NCBI GenBank assembly: GCA_030770535.1
Contig: JASVEC010000015.1
Coordinates: 744,001 to 808,000 of the forward strand
Length of the DNA stretch: 64,000 nt
Direction: 5' to 3'
Origin: Batkoa obscura
Lineage: Eukaryota > Entomophthoromycota > Entomophthoromycetes > Entomophthorales > Batkoaceae
The position numbers were made by a program, and so were the translations under genes. Below the pieces are notes generated by a model, which was not told the origin of the DNA, did not search any database, and saw only the letters and a program-made list of their open reading frames with translations. Of this stretch, positions 34,766 to 43,139 are shown piece by piece (within the stretch, counting starts at the first letter, position 1; every line of letters begins with the position of its first letter).

Positions 34766-35908
34766 ATGTTAAAATATATTCTACCTGTATTACCTCTACT
34801 TAGCTTAGTAGTTGGCCAGTGTACTAAAATCAATGAAAGAAAGGAAATACGAGAAATGAGCGCAGATGAACAACAGAGATATGTAAGGGCAGTAACTACC
34901 TTACATAGTGAGTCTGATAATAACAGAGAAAGGTTCACTGATTTATTATCTCGGGTTCATGTCTATCATTTTGATACGATTCATAACTCAGGATTTTTTT
35001 TACCTTGGCATCGTTATTTGTTAAGATTGTATGAACAAAGATTACAAAATATAGACCCAAGCATTGTATTGCCTTATTGGGATTGGTCTTTGGACTATCG
35101 TGATCCAGCAGGTAGCATTGTATTAAGCTCTCAGCTTCTTGGTGGTAATGGAAATCGACGATATAACTACTGTGTTGTTAATGGTGCTGTTTCAAGTTTA
35201 AGACCTGGTTTTCCCAGTCCACATTGCTTAAGGAGAGACTATGATGGAGGCAGATATATATCATCATTGTCTTCGATTGAAGATCTTGAGTTATTGTTAA
35301 ATGAAGACAAGTTTTCTAAATTTTCGTCACAGTTGGAAATTATTCATGGCGAATTACACTCACATGTTGGAGGCGATTTTAAGCAAAGACACTCCAATGC
35401 TGATCCTTTATTTTATTTACATCATGGTTTCATGGATAATTTATTTACTGAATGGCTATTAAGACATCCTAATTTTGAATTTGACAGTGATGAGTTTAGT
35501 TCAACTCTAACTTTAGATTCAAAGTTAGTTGGATTAGATGGGATTATTAGAAATATGCTAGATAGTAGCAATTACCCTTTGTGTTATAAATTCAAGAGTA
35601 GATACCCCAACTTTAGTAGAAATAGTAACAATAATTTATCGCGTTCGGTCGATAGCTTTGATATATTTAAGCGATTTATTGGAAACCAAACTTTAGATGA
35701 AGTAACTAAGAAATTTAATACTACTGATCATGGAGCTAAGTTGAGTAGAACAGTAACGATCAACAAATTCCCTAAGCTAAGTAAAATAAGTGATGAATGG
35801 ATAGAAAATAATGGGTTTGATAAAGAAAAGGTAAGAAAGTTTGAAGAGAAACGAATTTTATTCCGCAATATTTTAAATCAAAATGAATTGTTTAAACCGG
35901 TTTTATAA
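34766..35908 (+). CDS. Secreted tyrosinase
   Basis: A 380-residue single-exon type-3 copper oxidase. Residues 1-18 are a signal peptide (MLKYILPVLPLLSLVVGQ). The CuA site is visible as H65/H68, H73 and H82 in the block ending FFLPWHRYLLRLYEQ. CuB follows with H194, H198 and H200 (HGELHSHVGG) and the HH pair at 219-220 in DPLFYLHHGFMD. YWDW, a core tyrosinase mark, lies between them. The length and the lack of a large C-terminal lid domain fit short secreted fungal or bacterial-type tyrosinases. Such enzymes oxidise monophenols and catechols to quinones and feed melanin or wall cross-linking outside the cell. It sits inside the inverted A-B/B'-A' array. Confidence 0.95.
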   Translation: MLKYILPVLPLLSLVVGQCTKINERKEIREMSADEQQRYVRAVTTLHSESDNNRERFTDLLSRVHVYHFDTIHNSGFFLPWHRYLLRLYEQRLQNIDPSIVLPYWDWSLDYRDPAGSIVLSSQLLGGNGNRRYNYCVVNGAVSSLRPGFPSPHCLRRDYDGGRYISSLSSIEDLELLLNEDKFSKFSSQLEIIHGELHSHVGGDFKQRHSNADPLFYLHHGFMDNLFTEWLLRHPNFEFDSDEFSSTLTLDSKLVGLDGIIRNMLDSSNYPLCYKFKSRYPNFSRNSNNNLSRSVDSFDIFKRFIGNQTLDEVTKKFNTTDHGAKLSRTVTINKFPKLSKISDEWIENNGFDKEKVRKFEEKRILFRNILNQNELFKPVL

Positions 35909-35954
35909 TACAATAAAATATTGTTATGGAATACTTTATTATGTTCTATATTAT

Positions 35955-36806
35955 TTAACTAAATGTTACTATTGCTTTTGAATTTTCTTTGACTGTTACA
36001 ATACATTCTTTACTATCAATTAAGTTACACGGCGTATTAATACACTCTCCATATAAACAATCTATTGATAGGTTATATCCAATAGTGTTGAAATGTTTTA
36101 AATTAAAGTTAGGATTCAAGGCCATTCGAAAATAAATATTATTTTGATAGCCCAAGTTAGTGCCAAATAAATAAGGTGCCCAATTGCCAATATAGTCATT
36201 GGCGTTCCCCCAGTTACAATGTTGGTCATTGGTATTGAGTGGATTGACATAGAAGTGAGCCGATGTATTCATCCAATAGTCCTTTGGTAGCGTTGTTAAG
36301 GGTTGCATTTTATTTGGAAACAATGGAGTTGAAATCAACATGATTTCGGAGCCTGGATATACCGTTTGGCATACCGAAATTGGACGTTCTTTTTTATTAA
36401 TTAAAAACACACCATCAATCCCTTTTTTGCACAATGGTTCATCTGGGAAAGGATAAACTAATTTGCCTTGATTACAAAACACACCACCATGTGTAGATCC
36501 ACAATGATTTAAATCTAAACATTTTATACTTGGGTCCCATTGATTTGTATAATATCCAGGCTTACATGAGTATGGGCACCAGTTGCCACTCTTGCATTTT
36601 TGGTCTATTGTTGCCCAGCCGCCTTTAGGTGTTAATACGGATTGTATGTTGGGATCATTAGTGGGTAACTCACAATAAACATCGTCGTAATTTGGTTCAT
36701 TGCTCGGGTTTATCAGATTGTTTATTTCACCTTGTAAACTTAAATATATTTTGGATTGTATTTCAATTATCAAAAGTAGTAATAGAAGTTTATAGTCGAT
36801 ACTCAT
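35955..36806 (-). CDS. SUN-family (GH132) secreted cell-wall protein
   Basis: A 283-residue protein with a hydrophobic signal sequence (YKLLLLLLIIEIQSKIYL). The family cysteine motif is seen as C-x5-C-x3-C (CKSGNWCPYSC), followed by KPGYYTNQW, GGVFCNQGKL, PFPDEPLCKKG, VSVCQTVYPGSE-like and AHFYVNPLNT...HCNWGNANDYIGNWAPYLFG. These match yeast Sim1/Uth1/Nca3/Sun4 and Candida Sun41, wall proteins with reported beta-1,3-glucanase-type activity needed for cell separation. The Ser/Thr-rich N-terminal stretch of yeast SUN proteins is absent; only about 40 residues lie between the signal and the domain. It converges on the tyrosinase gene with 46 nt between stop codons. Confidence 0.92.
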   Translation of the reverse strand: MSIDYKLLLLLLIIEIQSKIYLSLQGEINNLINPSNEPNYDDVYCELPTNDPNIQSVLTPKGGWATIDQKCKSGNWCPYSCKPGYYTNQWDPSIKCLDLNHCGSTHGGVFCNQGKLVYPFPDEPLCKKGIDGVFLINKKERPISVCQTVYPGSEIMLISTPLFPNKMQPLTTLPKDYWMNTSAHFYVNPLNTNDQHCNWGNANDYIGNWAPYLFGTNLGYQNNIYFRMALNPNFNLKHFNTIGYNLSIDCLYGECINTPCNLIDSKECIVTVKENSKAIVTFS

Positions 36807-37121
36807 TTTTATAATGTAATGTAGTATAAGTTATGTTATATTAAACTTATAATTATACTTTATTAAATATGCCTTTATTAAATAAAAATATGAAAAAATA
36901 ATGTTTATTTCTTTTTATTAAATTTTAACCACTTTATAAAACGTTAGTTATTATAATATCATTTATAAACATTAGTTTAATTTTAAATCATATTATTCTA
37001 ACTGTTTGATTTTTTTTTTTTAAATAGCTCGATTTGATTGGATTACTTTTTTAAAACAAATAAAGTGGCTAAATTTGATGAAGTTGTTTTATTTTTAAAA
37101 TATTTTAAAAATAACAAATAA
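36807..37121. other. Divergent spacer, SUN/Nudix genes
   Basis: A 315-nt AT-rich spacer that must hold both promoters. A T-run of about 11 lies near 37012-37022. No other element was seen. Confidence 0.5.
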
Positions 37122-38254
37122 ATGAGTTTTCTAACCCAAATAGAAGCGTGTGCCAACTTTAAAAAAGAGGAAATAGAATTCAACCTAGTATATCAAAATA
37201 ACAACGTGGGAATTGTATCCAAAGAAGTAGCTGCCGAGTTAAAAAATTATAACTCAGAATTATCTCAGCAGAATGAGAAGCAATTATTTAATTTTCAGCA
37301 AGATAAAATCACAATAACAAGGGACTATTATGACTTTGATACTCTCACTAGAGCTTTTGAGAAACTATTTTTGCAATGGAGAAAAGAAGAAAAGTTTATG
37401 GTATTAAATGGTAGTTTTTTTAAAATAGTAAAATATCTGATTTTTATTTTTAGGTTGGAGAAACGAGTTATATCCAATCTACTATAAAAAAGTAGAACAT
37501 AATGATAGTGTTGCTTGTGTCATTGAAAGAGTGGGCTCATTTTTATTAGGTATTAATACCTTTGGGGTACATATCAATGGGTATACATTTAATGAAAACA
37601 AAATGTATATTTGGATTGCAAAGCGTTCAAAAACTAAACCTACTTGGCCAAATATGTTAGATAATATGGTATTTTGCTAAACTTTAGTTTTTTTTGTTTA
37701 TTCTAAAATTTAAGTGTGCCGGTGGAATCAGTTATGGGGATTCAGTGTATTCAACTCTACTTAAAGAGTGTTTGGAAGAAGGGAACATACCTAATGAAAT
37801 AACTAAAAACGTAATTAATAATGATAATAATAAGGTAAATTTATTGATTTAAGATAGAGTAAATCTGCAGGAGTAGTTAGCTATATTACTAAAAACGAAT
37901 TTGGTATCTCATCAGAAACTCAATATATTTATGACCTTGAGTTACCTTGGGGATATAAACCAACACCAAATGATGGAGAGGTGGGACAATTTTATTGTTG
38001 GGAGGTTGATAAGGTAATAAAATAAGTAGTAATATATTAATAGTATATAATAATGCTGTTAGGTATTAGAAGCGTTAAAAAATAATGAGTTTAAACCTAA
38101 TTGTGGATTAAGTAAGAATGACATAAAACTTTATTAAATGTACGTTAATGTCTATTTAGTCATGATTGATTTCTTCATTCGCCATGGTATTTTGACAGCA
38201 GATAGTGAGCCTAATCTGTCCATTATTCAGGCGTTATGTCACCAACATCTATAG
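37122..38254 (+). CDS. Nudix hydrolase with DUF4743-type N-terminal domain
   Basis: Six exons (37122-37410, 37454-37668, 37715-37810, 37858-38013, 38063-38111, 38160-38254) give 299 residues. The N-terminal part, ending in VLNGWRNELYPIYY, is the DUF4743 domain found before a Nudix fold in Nudix 20/24-like proteins and in yeast YJR142W. Next come FLLGINTFGVHINGYTF and IWIAKRSKTKPTWPNMLDNM. The Nudix box is partly degenerate: AGGISYGDSVYSTLLKECLEEGNIP, where the family has GGxxx...xxExxxE and EE is kept as CLEEG. The end YIYDLELPWGYKPTPNDGEV and EFKPNCGLIMIDFFIRHG is strongly typical. Relatives hydrolyse damaged thiamine diphosphate forms. The exon 3/4 join (47-nt intron) was chosen for frame and family fit. 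Confidence 0.9.
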
Positions 38255-39206
38255 TGATCGTTGTTGTAATAAATCAAAAATTGAAGTTTACATTTATTGT
38301 TATTATTATTTAAGTCAACTTAAATAGTCAAAATTAATTTCTTGTAATAAAAATAAATCTGTGATTATTTTTTTATTACAAAGTTTGAATTTGTTTTAAT
38401 CCTTACTTTGCCCTATTTTAAAGGAAAGTATATAAATTAAAAAAATCAATTTTATTTGACTGCTTGTTATTTAACACATTGTTATCTTTAATATTACTAT
38501 GTTCTGTTTATTTAAGTGCCCATGCTTGGATTTTAATATTATTTACAACTTAATAATTGTAGTTTAGCATGAATATTAGGTTAACATAGTTGTAGTGTTA
38601 ATAGAAAATAATAAAAATGGTTAAAATTCATAAACTAATTAAATTAAGTAATATCTAATTTCAATTAAAATTTATTAGCATAACTTGAATAGTTCAATGT
38701 TCTTATTTATTTTAATCAAAGGTAACTATCAATTAGAATTTAATTGATAGAGGCGGCGAATAATACAAAGGGTCTTATTAATAAACAATAATTTAATACT
38801 TATTTAATGACTTAAAGTATTTTGAATGGCACTACTTTTACTAAAAAATTATATTTGTAGAATTTACAAAAAGTAGTTGTTTATCGTTGACCAAATAAGG
38901 TATAGATTGACATTTCAAATTTAAGATTAAAGCAATTTTAATGGTTTGGGTGTTAAAAAATGAAAACAAATTAATATTTAATATTTTATGGCTATTAAAC
39001 AATAATAAACTGTACTAATAATCTCGACAACAACAATAATAAAATTACTAAATGTAGTCATTTATCATTCTAAATAGTTTAATCTAATTTTTATTTGTTA
39101 TCAACTGATTTCATAACAAATATATAGTTTATCATTCCAATCTATCCCAAACTATAAATACTTCAATTTTATCCCTTTCTTTGATTTTTAATTTTAATAC
39201 TAAACA
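38255..39206. other. Intergenic, no gene seen
   Basis: About 950 nt, AT-rich, no MITE copy. Ends with a TATA-like motif before the TspO gene. Confidence 0.5.
39152..39160 (+). promoter_or_regulatory. TATA-like box of the TspO gene
   Basis: CTATAAATA ends 46 nt before the ATG at 39207, matching the usual spacing of the other TATA-like motifs here. Confidence 0.45.
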
Positions 39207-39713
39207 ATGACTTTAATCACCCGTATTCTTGGTTTCTGTGCCTTTATAGCTCTCCCACAAGTATTAGGTTATGCTTCTGGCTCTCATGTACGTAGATTTG
39301 CAAATCCATATTATACCAATCTTAAAAAGCCTTTCTGGGCACCTCCAAGACGACTTATAGGACCAATCTGGACGATTTTATATCTATTACAGGGTATTGC
39401 CTCTTATCTTGTTTGGCGCCAAAAAATTATCAATAATGTGCCAGTAAAATTTCAAATCTGTTTATATTTAACCCAACTCTTCTTCAATATCAATTTCCCT
39501 CCTCTCTTTTTTAGAGTCCAATCAAGGCTCTTAGCACTGTTTGATATCTTCATTACCTTGATATTAGCTTGCTTTACTACCATTAGCTTCTTGCCTATTT
39601 CTCCAAATGCTGCGCTGCTAATGACTCCTTATTTGGGTTGGTTGTTTATCTCTGGTTACCTTTGTAAAAGAGTTTGGCGTTTAAATCAAAATGTTAAAGA
39701 GGAGCAAAATTAG
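39207..39713 (+). CDS. TspO/MBR (peripheral benzodiazepine receptor) family membrane protein
   Basis: A 168-residue protein with five predicted membrane helices, the standard TspO size. Family marks: an N-terminal helix ending near GYASGS, then YYTNLKKPFWAPPRRLIGPIWTILYLLQGIASYLVW. This holds the KP-x-W-x-PP and GPxWTxLYxxxGxAxYxxW patterns. LYLTQLFFNINFPPLFF then replaces the common QLxLNxxWSPLFF. A Pro- and Leu-rich helix and a C-terminal LCKRVWRLNQN follow. TspO proteins sit in the mitochondrial outer membrane and bind tetrapyrroles and sterols. Several aromatic ligand-site positions remain, but the Trp of the WSPxFF block is replaced. Confidence 0.92.
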   Translation: MTLITRILGFCAFIALPQVLGYASGSHVRRFANPYYTNLKKPFWAPPRRLIGPIWTILYLLQGIASYLVWRQKIINNVPVKFQICLYLTQLFFNINFPPLFFRVQSRLLALFDIFITLILACFTTISFLPISPNAALLMTPYLGWLFISGYLCKRVWRLNQNVKEEQN

Positions 39714-41001
39714 CTTTTAGAATAAATTCATTTATAAAGTATTAGTTGCCTTTATTGTTTAGAGTCATTTTGGTTTAATTGTATGGGGATGTATTTTTGT
39801 ATTTAAGAATTTTACTAACAAATTTTCCACTTAAATAGTGCCTAAAAAATGGAAAAAATAATGAAGCCAAAAAAAACATCCCCGTATTATGTATTTGATT
39901 TAAGACAATTTTAAATTAATGGTCTTAAGTTTGTTATGATTTTTAGAAAATAATGTATAACCGGTATTTACCAACTTGATAATATAGTTAAGGAACCATG
40001 GAGTTATTGTACAACTGTCTCAACTCTTTTGCGACTGCCTTAGTAATAGCTTATATAGCTCTATTATTTATGCATCCAATTTTCATAAAGGCAATCAAAT
40101 TACTTAGGAAACTTAATATAATTCCTTGTTATAAATAGGCAGTTAGTTAATTCACAAAAGAACTGCAGTAATTGTATTTACAATAATACTGAAATTCAAA
40201 AAATTTAAAGATTTTAAAAATTGCCAACTGATCATATTCCCTCTTTTGCTTTTTAGCTATAATTTAATAAGGTAGGTCTTAATTTAAAAGTTTTCAAATA
40301 GTTTATTATAAAGTATACATATTATTATAAATTTACATATTTAAAACTATTTTTAACCCTCTTTGTACATTTCTGTATGAAATTTTTCTTATTTTATGAG
40401 GCTAACAATCTGCCCTTATATAAAACTGTTTATTAGTAGTAAAGCACATAAGAATACATTTATTGTTCTCAGTATTTTTTGTCCTTTTACCTAACGTAGA
40501 ATTAAGAAAAGCTACTGGCAAAACATTGAAACAAAAAAGGATATCTATATGCTGTTACTGCTTCAATTATTTTTTATTTGATCAAATTAGTATGAGTAGG
40601 ATGTAAACAAGCTTTTACTATATACTTTTATTCATCCTATCATTTTAATATGTCTTTAATCTTTAAATTATGATATACTGTACAACTATTTTTAAAGGCT
40701 TATTTTTTTTCTATAGTAAAACGTCTGACTGATAATTGATGCTATTAACCTTTTGAGTGCCATGGACGATTATTTTCATCAAGCTTAACAACGTAATTAC
40801 AAAAAAATATTATTCGATTATTTGTAAAATGATTTCGCTCTTTAAACAATATTTTCGAAATTTGATCCCCAAAGGGTCAAAAGCTAATTGGTAAAATAAG
40901 TCACTAACAATGTTTACCACCCACATTACAATTTTCAAAATTTATGATGTAGAAATGTTTGAGATTAGATAAAAAAGGATTTGAGTTATCTTACTTTTTG
41001 A
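39714..41001. other. Intergenic with one MITE and a mini-frame
   Basis: Contains MITE copy 7. A 46-codon ATG frame (39998-40138) encodes one hydrophobic helix and ends LRKLNIIPCYK; its DNA start loosely resembles the arm of the hairpin element at 58436-58590, so I do not call it a gene. No zinc-cluster exon is seen upstream of gene B'. Confidence 0.5.
39784..39884 (+). repeat. MITE-like palindromic repeat, copy 7
   Basis: 101 bp from TGGGGATG to CATCCCCG, flanked by TA on both sides, 70 nt after the TspO stop codon. Near consensus. Confidence 0.9.
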
Positions 41002-42930
41002 ATGAAAATAATACCATATAATTTTAATAAAGAAAGAGAGCGTAAGAAAGGATATAGTTCAAAAGCAAAAAGTAAACAGCTGAATGAAAGGATACTAAGA
41101 TTGGAGTCACAAGTACAAACAATATTTCAGTTTATAAAAGATTATGAGTTAACTTTAATCAATTCAAGCTCAAATGGAACACCAATATATTATTATAAGA
41201 AACTTCAGTATATAAAAAACTATTTGGTTTGGGCTTGTAAGCAGTTGAACTCCAATAATGATTTTGATGGTTACAGTTGCACTAATCTTTTTTCAGCTTC
41301 TCAGTTTGATACGTATGTGAAGCAAGTTGACTCAGTACTAAAGGACTATATTAAACTCAATTCGGACAAATTATTCAACTTAAGGAACAGAACAGGAAGA
41401 AGTGCTGAAGGAGTAGGAAATAAGGTAACAAGCGTAGATTATGGTAAATTTTTAGAGGATGGAATCCATGCACATCGATGCTTATTATTTGGATCAGGTA
41501 ATCAGTTTACAGAAAAAGAGTTAAGAGCTATACTAAAAAGCAAACAACCCAATTTTTTGTCGTATACTATTTTAAGCACTTTTAGCTCATATGGAAATAT
41601 ATATCATGATCCAACTTTAATAGACATTTTTAATAAAACTCATTATGAGTCAACAAAGCTAATCTATCAAGCTTTAGATGATGTAAGTATTAATACTCTT
41701 AAGGCACTATTGTTACTAAGTAAAGTTGCATGCTTTGATTTTAATTGGGACTTGTTGAATCATATTTATCCAATAATATTAAGGATGGCTTATTCATTAG
41801 AGATCGATAAAGTGAATTTAAACACAGACTTAGAAAATAAAACGTTTGAAGAAGCAACATTAGTAATACAAAAGTATAAAATATGGGAATCTATAGTGAT
41901 CTTTGCTACAATAAATCATTCTTTGTTTAAGCAGTTTCCATTAGGGAAACAGTTTGAACTCGAGTTACCCAACTTTAAGGTATTGAAACAAGTTTATCAA
42001 AAGTATCCGAATCCGTTCAATGCACTTACTAATCAAAAAGAACTTTCGTTCTCTTTTTGGACAAATTTAAATGAGGTATTTTTAATTCTGTCAAAACATA
42101 TTCTGACTATCAAAGATGAATCATCTAAATCCAATCTTGTTTATCTTGAGAATATAAGACTAAAAAACTATGATCTTGAGCGGATACAGAATATTATAAA
42201 TTACTATTTCGAACCTGATGCTAACTTTATTATTGAGGAATATCTAAGATATACCAAAAAGCAGCCATTATATATCCATAATTATTTATGTCGGATCCCA
42301 AATAATCATTGTGAACAGCATGGCTATCATTTATTAATTCGAAGAAATATACTGTTTTGTATAACACAGATACTTTTAGTAAACCCAATAATGGATAGTA
42401 ATCCCATACAAATGGAAGTCCCTCTAAAAGACATGTTGATTATTCTAGAGGCAGGAATTAAAATGTTTTGTTTTTATAAGATAATAACCTATGTCTATTT
42501 TAAAAATATAATCGAGCTTTTAAGTGAAACTGAAGGTAATGAAGACCTGATTAATGAGATTGAAACTTACCTAAATGAAACCCCAGAACCCAATATAAAC
42601 CATTACCTCGATGTTTCGATTTATGTGACCATCAAGTCGCTTCATTTTGAAAACCTACTTTATTCCATGTATGTGTTCCTATTAGCTATAACCTCGGAGG
42701 ATTTTCAGCTTCGAAGCAATTATTCTAATGAAATGATGGATTATTTGAAACATAACGTATTAATTATTTTGCAAATACTTCAACTTGCTTACAAATCAAA
42801 ACATATCTATAAAAAATTGGATATCGATTATACTTTTCAAAGGTTAAAGATTATATTGACTAATTTTACGATTTCAAAGAAGTTTTTGGAAGATATCAAG
42901 AGCATTGTGAATATCGATCAGTTTTATTAA
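41002..42930 (+). CDS. Fungal transcription factor-like protein without zinc cluster, gene B'
   Basis: A 642-residue single-exon partner of gene B in inverted orientation. Residues 1-356 are the same as in B. The two then differ at roughly every third to fourth residue, except for the segment from DANFIIEEYLRYTK through HCEQHGYHL, which is identical even in DNA. The domain plan is a basic head, a coiled coil and a fungal_trans-like core. The C-terminal block SMYVFLLAITSEDFQL is shared with all four copies. B' ends DQFY, three residues longer than B. No cysteine cluster is visible before or in it. The two B copies are both open, so selection has probably kept both. Confidence 0.85.
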   Translation: MKIIPYNFNKERERKKGYSSKAKSKQLNERILRLESQVQTIFQFIKDYELTLINSSSNGTPIYYYKKLQYIKNYLVWACKQLNSNNDFDGYSCTNLFSASQFDTYVKQVDSVLKDYIKLNSDKLFNLRNRTGRSAEGVGNKVTSVDYGKFLEDGIHAHRCLLFGSGNQFTEKELRAILKSKQPNFLSYTILSTFSSYGNIYHDPTLIDIFNKTHYESTKLIYQALDDVSINTLKALLLLSKVACFDFNWDLLNHIYPIILRMAYSLEIDKVNLNTDLENKTFEEATLVIQKYKIWESIVIFATINHSLFKQFPLGKQFELELPNFKVLKQVYQKYPNPFNALTNQKELSFSFWTNLNEVFLILSKHILTIKDESSKSNLVYLENIRLKNYDLERIQNIINYYFEPDANFIIEEYLRYTKKQPLYIHNYLCRIPNNHCEQHGYHLLIRRNILFCITQILLVNPIMDSNPIQMEVPLKDMLIILEAGIKMFCFYKIITYVYFKNIIELLSETEGNEDLINEIETYLNETPEPNINHYLDVSIYVTIKSLHFENLLYSMYVFLLAITSEDFQLRSNYSNEMMDYLKHNVLIILQILQLAYKSKHIYKKLDIDYTFQRLKIILTNFTISKKFLEDIKSIVNIDQFY

Positions 42931-43139
42931 AGCTATTTATGTTTTTATTTTTATCTTTTATTCACAAATTTATTTATTGTATTATAACAGAAGTTTAAAT
43001 GATTTAGTGAGAATAGAATAAGGCTAGTTAATTCCATTTGAAAAAGCGATATTTTTTGGTTCAAAAACGGGTCTTATGATATAAAACTCAGATTTTTTAT
43101 TTTTTAATTCTAAAAAACATATCATTTTAATTCAATACC

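Noticed and set aside
34766-39713. Tyrosinase, SUN, Nudix and TspO genes as a metabolic cluster
   Set aside because: The genes lie on both strands, act in different places and share no pathway; only the inverted flanking array unites them.
39998-40138. 46-codon ATG frame with one hydrophobic helix
   Set aside because: Its start overlaps DNA that resembles the arm of the 58-kb hairpin element; more likely repeat-derived than a gene.
40720-41001. Possible upstream exon with a zinc cluster for gene B'
   Set aside because: No run of spaced cysteine codons in any frame that could be joined by GT-AG splicing.
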